DNA of 64,000 nt from Nibricoccus aquaticus. GTDB lineage: Bacteria > Verrucomicrobiota > Verrucomicrobiia > Opitutales > Opitutaceae. A program made the position numbers and the translations under genes. The stretch is from NCBI RefSeq assembly GCF_002310495.1, contig NZ_CP023344.1, positions 2,683,501 through 2,747,500 of the forward strand, given 5' to 3'. The notes under the pieces are model-generated. The model did no database searches. It was given only the letters and a program-made list of their open reading frames with translations, and was not told the origin of the DNA. Below are positions 59,800-64,000 of the stretch, one piece after another (position 1 is the stretch's first letter; each line of letters begins with the position of its first letter).

Positions 59800-62679
59800 A
59801 TGAACTACCTCCGACTTTCTGCCCGTCTTGCCGCCGTCGCACTCTCAGCAGTCTCAGCGCTATTAGCCACCGAAACCAAAACCCTCCCGCTCTCCGGCCT
59901 CGGCGAACCCGGCGAGAAACCTGTCTTCTGGGATTTCAAAATCGATAACGGCCGCCGCTCCGGCGAATGGACCACTATCCGCGTTCCCTCGTGCTGGGAG
60001 ACGGAAGGCTTCGGCACGTTTTACTACGGCATTCAAGGTCGCGGGAAACCCGATACCGATCCGATCATCCCGAAAGAGCAGGGGACTTATCGCACCAAGT
60101 TCACCGTCCCCGCCGACTGGATGGGCAGCGCCATCCGCATCGTCTTCGAAGCCGCGATGACCGACACCACCGTCACCATCAACGGCCAGCCCGCCGGCCC
60201 CACGCACCAAGGCGGCTTCTACCGCTTTCACTACGACATCACTTCGCTCGTGAAGATCGGCGCCGAAAACACCCTCGAAGTTCTCGTCGCCAAAGAGTCG
60301 TCCAACACCTCCGTCAACCGCGCCGAACGCCGCGGCGACTACTGGACCTTCGGCGGCATCTACCGCCCCGTCTGGCTCGAAGCGCGCCCGCAGCAACACA
60401 TCGAATGGACCGCCATCGACGCCCGCGCGGACGGCAGTTTCTCAGCGCATGTTCATCTGGGCGCTCCGCTGCCTGAAAAGGACATTTCGTATGTGATTGC
60501 CGAAGTCATCGATGCGAATGATCGGCCTGTCGGTGAGCGTTTGACGGCTCGTTTCGATGCAGGGCGTCAGACAGCGATTATTCGCGGCAAATTCGAAAAT
60601 CCCAAAACGTGGACGGCTGAGACACCCCACCTGTATCGCGTCCGTTTCATGTTCGCACGGGCATCAGATGGACATTCATCAAATCCTGAAAGGTCCCGCG
60701 CATTCACTGGTATCGATCACACCGTCACCGAGCGCTTCGGCTTCCGCACTTTCGAAGTCCGCAAAAACGACGGCCTCTACCTCAACGGCACCAAGATCGT
60801 CATGAAGGGCGTCAACCGCCACTGCTTCTGGCCCGAGACCGGCCGCACCGTCACCCGCGAGCAAAGCTACGCTGACGCCCGCCTCATCAAGGCCGCCAAC
60901 ATGAACGCCGTCCGCATGGCCCACTATCCGCCCGACCGCCACTTCCTCGAAGCCTGCGACGAACTCGGCCTCTACGTCCTCGACGAACTCGCCGGCTGGC
61001 AGGGATTTTATGATACACCGACCGGCGCGCGCCTCATCGGCCAGATCGTCCGCCGCGACGTGAACCACCCGAGCATTCTCTTTTGGGACAACGGCAACGA
61101 AGGCGGCTGGAACACCGAAAACGACGGCGAGTTCGCCAAATGGGACCCGCAAAACCGCCCCGTCCTCCACCCGTGGGCCGTCCACTCCGACATCAACACC
61201 GACCACTACGAAAAATACGCGAGCACCGTGAAGCTCAGCGCCGGCCCGCAGATCTTCATGCCGACGGAATTTCTCCACGGCCTCTACGACGGCGGCATCG
61301 GCGCCGGCTTCCGCGATTACTGGGACGTCATGGGCAAAAGCCCGACCGTCGCCGGCGGCTTTTTCTGGGTCTGGTCCGACGAAGGCGTCCTCCGCACTGA
61401 CCAAGGCGGCCGCATCGATAACTTTGGCAACAACGCCCCCGACGGCATGGTCGGCCCTCACCGCGAACTCGAAGGCAGCTACCACGCCGTGAAAGAAATC
61501 TGGTCACCGGTTCAGGTGAAGCTGCCGGCGAAGTGGCCCAAGGAGTTCGATGGCCGCGTCGAGGTGGAAAACCATTTCAACTTCACGAATCTGGCCGAGT
61601 GTCGGTTTGAAATTCGATGGGTGACGTTCGGCCCTTGGGGCAAAAAGGAGACCCGCGAATCCGCAGGCCCTGAAGTGAAGGCGATTGTTCTTCCCTCGCC
61701 TGACGTTCCTCCCGGTAAAACGGGCACACTGGTGATTCCTGCCGTTCCTCAAGATCGCTTGGTCGAAGCGCTACGATTGACCGCATTTGATCCGCAAGGC
61801 CGCGAGCTTTGGAGCTGGGTGTCTGAGATCAATCCGCCCGACTATGCTACGGTTTCCCTCGAAGGTCCCGCGTTTTCCGTACGCGAATCGATAGACGAAC
61901 TGACGGTGAGTGTTTCGTCGCGGACATTCACATTTGATCGTGCGACTGGCTTGCTGAAATCGGTGGAGATCGACGGCAAGATGATCCCGCTGACCGGGGG
62001 TCCCCGGTTTTTTGCGCTACGGCGCAAAGACCGGACATTTGTGGATATAGCGCCCCCGGTCATGAAGCTGAAAGGCCTTACGACGATGCATGGCGATGAT
62101 GTGGTTGGTGTCGGTGTCTTGGTATCTTACGATGAGCCGTCGCTTCAGGTAGAATGGGCGCTAACCCCTGATGGGGAAATTCACTTAAATTATGCCTATC
62201 TCTTAGAGGGTGAGTTCGACGTCGCCGGCATCCGCTTCGACCTCGCGGATAGCACGCTCAAATCAAAGCGCTGGCTCGGCCGTGGCCCGTACCGCGTCTG
62301 GCAAAACCGCCAGGAAGGCGGTGTCTTCGATCTTCACGAAGTGGCGTTCAATAATCCGATTCCCGGACAAACCTACGCGTATCCAGAATTCAAAGGCTTC
62401 TTCCGCGACTGGCGCTGGCTCACGCTTGAAACCACCGCCGGCCGCATCACCGTCGAAAACGCTAGCGACACAGTCCCCTTCTTCGCCCTCGGCAAAATCA
62501 AGAGCGGCGAAAAAGACCTCATCACTGACTGGCCCGACATGGGCCTCGCGTTCCTCCACGCGATTCCCGCCATCGGCACCAAGTTCGACTTCCCCGAACT
62601 ACTCGGCCCGCAATCCCAGCCCGCGAAACTCAACGGCGTCCAACGCGGCACCCTGATCTTCCGCTTCGAGACCGAGTAG
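59800..62679 (+). CDS. Exported GH2 glycosidase (beta-galactosidase/glucuronidase type)
   Basis: 959 residues; signal peptide MNYLRLSARLAAVALSAVSA. Sugar-binding domain (TINGQPAGPTHQGGFYRFHY), immunoglobulin-like domain, then TIM barrel: KGVNRHCFWPETGR, acid/base Glu434 in GNEGGWN and nucleophile Glu490 in MPTEFLHG. A large C-terminal beta region follows. Codon choice is not uniform: about 60440-60720 and 61500-62215 drop the strong C-ending bias of the remainder. Substrate (beta-galactoside or glucuronide of pectin side chains) is inferred. Confidence 0.9.
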   Translation: MNYLRLSARLAAVALSAVSALLATETKTLPLSGLGEPGEKPVFWDFKIDNGRRSGEWTTIRVPSCWETEGFGTFYYGIQGRGKPDTDPIIPKEQGTYRTKFTVPADWMGSAIRIVFEAAMTDTTVTINGQPAGPTHQGGFYRFHYDITSLVKIGAENTLEVLVAKESSNTSVNRAERRGDYWTFGGIYRPVWLEARPQQHIEWTAIDARADGSFSAHVHLGAPLPEKDISYVIAEVIDANDRPVGERLTARFDAGRQTAIIRGKFENPKTWTAETPHLYRVRFMFARASDGHSSNPERSRAFTGIDHTVTERFGFRTFEVRKNDGLYLNGTKIVMKGVNRHCFWPETGRTVTREQSYADARLIKAANMNAVRMAHYPPDRHFLEACDELGLYVLDELAGWQGFYDTPTGARLIGQIVRRDVNHPSILFWDNGNEGGWNTENDGEFAKWDPQNRPVLHPWAVHSDINTDHYEKYASTVKLSAGPQIFMPTEFLHGLYDGGIGAGFRDYWDVMGKSPTVAGGFFWVWSDEGVLRTDQGGRIDNFGNNAPDGMVGPHRELEGSYHAVKEIWSPVQVKLPAKWPKEFDGRVEVENHFNFTNLAECRFEIRWVTFGPWGKKETRESAGPEVKAIVLPSPDVPPGKTGTLVIPAVPQDRLVEALRLTAFDPQGRELWSWVSEINPPDYATVSLEGPAFSVRESIDELTVSVSSRTFTFDRATGLLKSVEIDGKMIPLTGGPRFFALRRKDRTFVDIAPPVMKLKGLTTMHGDDVVGVGVLVSYDEPSLQVEWALTPDGEIHLNYAYLLEGEFDVAGIRFDLADSTLKSKRWLGRGPYRVWQNRQEGGVFDLHEVAFNNPIPGQTYAYPEFKGFFRDWRWLTLETTAGRITVENASDTVPFFALGKIKSGEKDLITDWPDMGLAFLHAIPAIGTKFDFPELLGPQSQPAKLNGVQRGTLIFRFETE

Positions 62680-62700
62680 CCGCGAGCGCGCAGCGAGCGG
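62677..62700. repeat. 24 bp dispersed repeat, copy 2
   Basis: Exact copy of 37553-37576; its first three bases are the TAG stop of the GH2 gene. Confidence 0.75.
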
Positions 62701-62727
62701 AGCCTTTGCGAGTGAAACCTCTATGGG

Positions 62728-62863
62728 GGTGGAACGTGCCGTCCCGCCGCGTTGTTCGGCGGCGATACCCGATTGCCCGCCTATCGCGCCTCTCCCTCCG
62801 CCCGACCGGCACTTATCAAGTGCCGCTCCCGCACCGCTCACTGCCAGCGCGGCCCGCTCCACC
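62728..62863. repeat. MITE-like element, copy 3
   Basis: Left arm 62728-62756 begins GGTGGAACGTGCCGTCCC and resembles the left arm of copy 1. The right end, GCGCGGCCCGCTCCACC (62847-62863), is inverted relative to it. About 136 bp, no gene inside. Fills the gap between GH2 and the DUF4450 gene. Confidence 0.6.
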
Positions 62864-62962
62864 TCAACCCACGTTCGCCCTTTTTCTCAGCCACGCTCCA
62901 TGACTGTCCGGCGCTTGCCAGCCGCGCATGACACGTGAGCGTTCGTCTAGCTCCTCCTCCCC

Positions 62963-64000
62963 ATGAAAACCCTCGCGCACCGCTGCCTCTCCGTCGCCAC
63001 CTTGGTCTGCTTCGCGAGCCTCCCGGTTTTCTCCCTCGCCGCCATACCTGACCCAGCACCTGCGACGACCACCGCCCCCAAACCTACCGACGACTTTCCC
63101 GCGACCACCGCGACTTCCCCCGGCGCTCCCGTAGCTTCGCCCAATCTCGTCTCCAACATCGAGCGCCCGCTCCGTTACCGCCCTGATGCCAACGGCGACT
63201 TCGTCATCGAAAACGGCACCGCTCGCTTCAACCGCCCGCTCTACGGCTTCCAGACCGCCTTCCGCGTCGAAGCCAGCGACCGCCCCGAATTCGGTTTCGC
63301 CACCCCGCGCAAAGGCGGTGTCCTGCGTATCGGCATTTCCACGCCATCAGGCAGCCGCTGGCTCAACGGCGCGGCTAAAATCACCGCACGCTACCGCCCG
63401 GGCTCCATGATCTACGAAGTCCGCGATCCGCTCCTCGGCGCCGTCACCATCAACCTCACCGCGCTTCCGACCAAAGACGCCGAAGGTCTCATCCTCCGCG
63501 CCGAACTCTCCGGAAAAACTTCTTCACCCGTCGAACTCGTCCTCCTCTTCGGCGGAGCCAGCAACGAAGCCATCAACAATCGCGGTGGCGACATCCTCGG
63601 CGGTCGCGACAACGCATCGAAATGGGAACTCCTCCCCGCCGATTGTGCCGGGCAAAAAATCACCCTCTCCACGGCTTCCGCCGCCAACACATTCACCCTC
63701 GAAAGCAAAGCCGGCACCTTCGTCGGCACGCTCTCCGCGCCCGGCCGCTGGTCCGTCGGCGACGCCACTGTAGCCACCGGCCTCGATAAACTCCTCACCT
63801 CCGTTTCTCACGACGCGCACCCCGTCGCCATCGGTCGCATCGCGCTCTCGCCGTCCACTCCGTCGTTCATCGCCATCCAGCGCAGTGCCAAAGAAACCCC
63901 GCTCGCCCGCACGGCTGCCGGACTCCCCGCCGTCTTCTCCGACGCCGAAACGTACCGTCTCTCCGTGGTCAGCCGTGTCATCGTCGATACGCCCGACCCC
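62963..64000 (+). CDS. Exported DUF4450-domain protein (3'-truncated)
   Basis: The frame is open from the ATG at 62963 (leader ctcctcccc) to the window edge: 346 codons, no stop. Signal peptide MKTLAHRCLSVATLVCFASL, a Pro/Thr/Ala-rich linker, then the DUF4450 start: RPLRYRPDANGDFVIENG, ARFNRPLYGFQTAFR and RPEFGFATPRKGGVLRIG. DUF4450 proteins occur in polysaccharide-utilisation clusters; many carry a glycoside-hydrolase-like C-terminus, which here lies beyond the window. The setting suggests a rhamnogalacturonan side-chain enzyme. Strong C-ending codon bias like the preceding genes. Confidence 0.82.
   Translation, partial: MKTLAHRCLSVATLVCFASLPVFSLAAIPDPAPATTTAPKPTDDFPATTATSPGAPVASPNLVSNIERPLRYRPDANGDFVIENGTARFNRPLYGFQTAFRVEASDRPEFGFATPRKGGVLRIGISTPSGSRWLNGAAKITARYRPGSMIYEVRDPLLGAVTINLTALPTKDAEGLILRAELSGKTSSPVELVLLFGGASNEAINNRGGDILGGRDNASKWELLPADCAGQKITLSTASAANTFTLESKAGTFVGTLSAPGRWSVGDATVATGLDKLLTSVSHDAHPVAIGRIALSPSTPSFIAIQRSAKETPLARTAAGLPAVFSDAETYRLSVVSRVIVDTPDP

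Overview
The window is a GC-rich bacterial chromosome segment, most consistent with a verrucomicrobium of the Opitutaceae type. The grounds are a paired DUF1800/DUF1501 export module, many secreted plant-polysaccharide enzymes, almost no Shine-Dalgarno sequences, and intergenic spacers full of short-period repeats. The assignment is an inference; no rRNA or other taxonomic marker lies in the window. Both ends cut through genes: a secreted nuclease on the left and a DUF4450 protein on the right.

Layout. 1-2.8 kb: end of an ExeM/NucH-like nuclease, then endonuclease III. 2.9-4.9 kb: tRNA-Val(CAC) followed by a small AT-richer island of three unfamiliar genes. 5-6.6 kb: a Tat-exported aldo/keto reductase, then a free-standing gene for a 24-residue membrane peptide with its own Shine-Dalgarno and terminator. 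6.8-17.6 kb: a sugar ABC importer, an L-galactonate-type dehydrogenase, an L-galactose-dehydrogenase-like enzyme, a pectin/rhamnogalacturonan esterase fusion with an overlapping esterase, an AraC regulator and an L-fuconolactonase-type lactonase. 18.4-23.7 kb: a Gfo/Idh/MocA oxidoreductase, a sugar isomerase, a GH88 unsaturated uronyl hydrolase, an SDR and a divergent AraC regulator. 23.8-28.4 kb: a small secreted protein, then a translationally coupled methyltransferase / 86-residue protein / two flavin-halogenase-like enzymes. 28.6-37.5 kb: a LuxR-type regulator with a ruined receiver domain, deoC, a lipoprotein beta-propeller, an NTF2-like protein, the DUF1800/DUF1501 pair, a pseudopilin-tail protein and a SEC-C protein. 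37.8-46.7 kb: a giant alpha-2-macroglobulin, a permuted NlpC/P60 protein, an RbsD/FucU mutarotase and a LacI regulator. 46.9-64 kb: an SSS symporter/oxidoreductase/RhaM operon, then a long C-rich run of exported rhamnogalacturonan enzymes (PL26-like lyase, GH51, GH78, a quinoprotein-like propeller protein, GH2, DUF4450).

How it fits together. Most of the window serves pectin, especially rhamnogalacturonan. Exported esterases, lyase and glycosidases strip the polymer. GH88 removes unsaturated uronic acid from oligosaccharides. RhaM and RbsD/FucU mutarotases with the SSS symporter point to rhamnose/fucose uptake. The ABC importer, L-galactose dehydrogenase, lactonase and L-galactonate dehydrogenase together form a candidate oxidative route for L-galactose, a minor sugar of rhamnogalacturonan II and of red-algal galactans.

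Outside the genes, the window carries at least eight families of short tandem or palindromic repeats, a roughly 100 bp MITE-like element in up to three copies, and blocks of opposite strand composition that switch near 28.5, 37 and 46.8 kb. Several promoter-region palindromes and good intrinsic terminators were found by eye.
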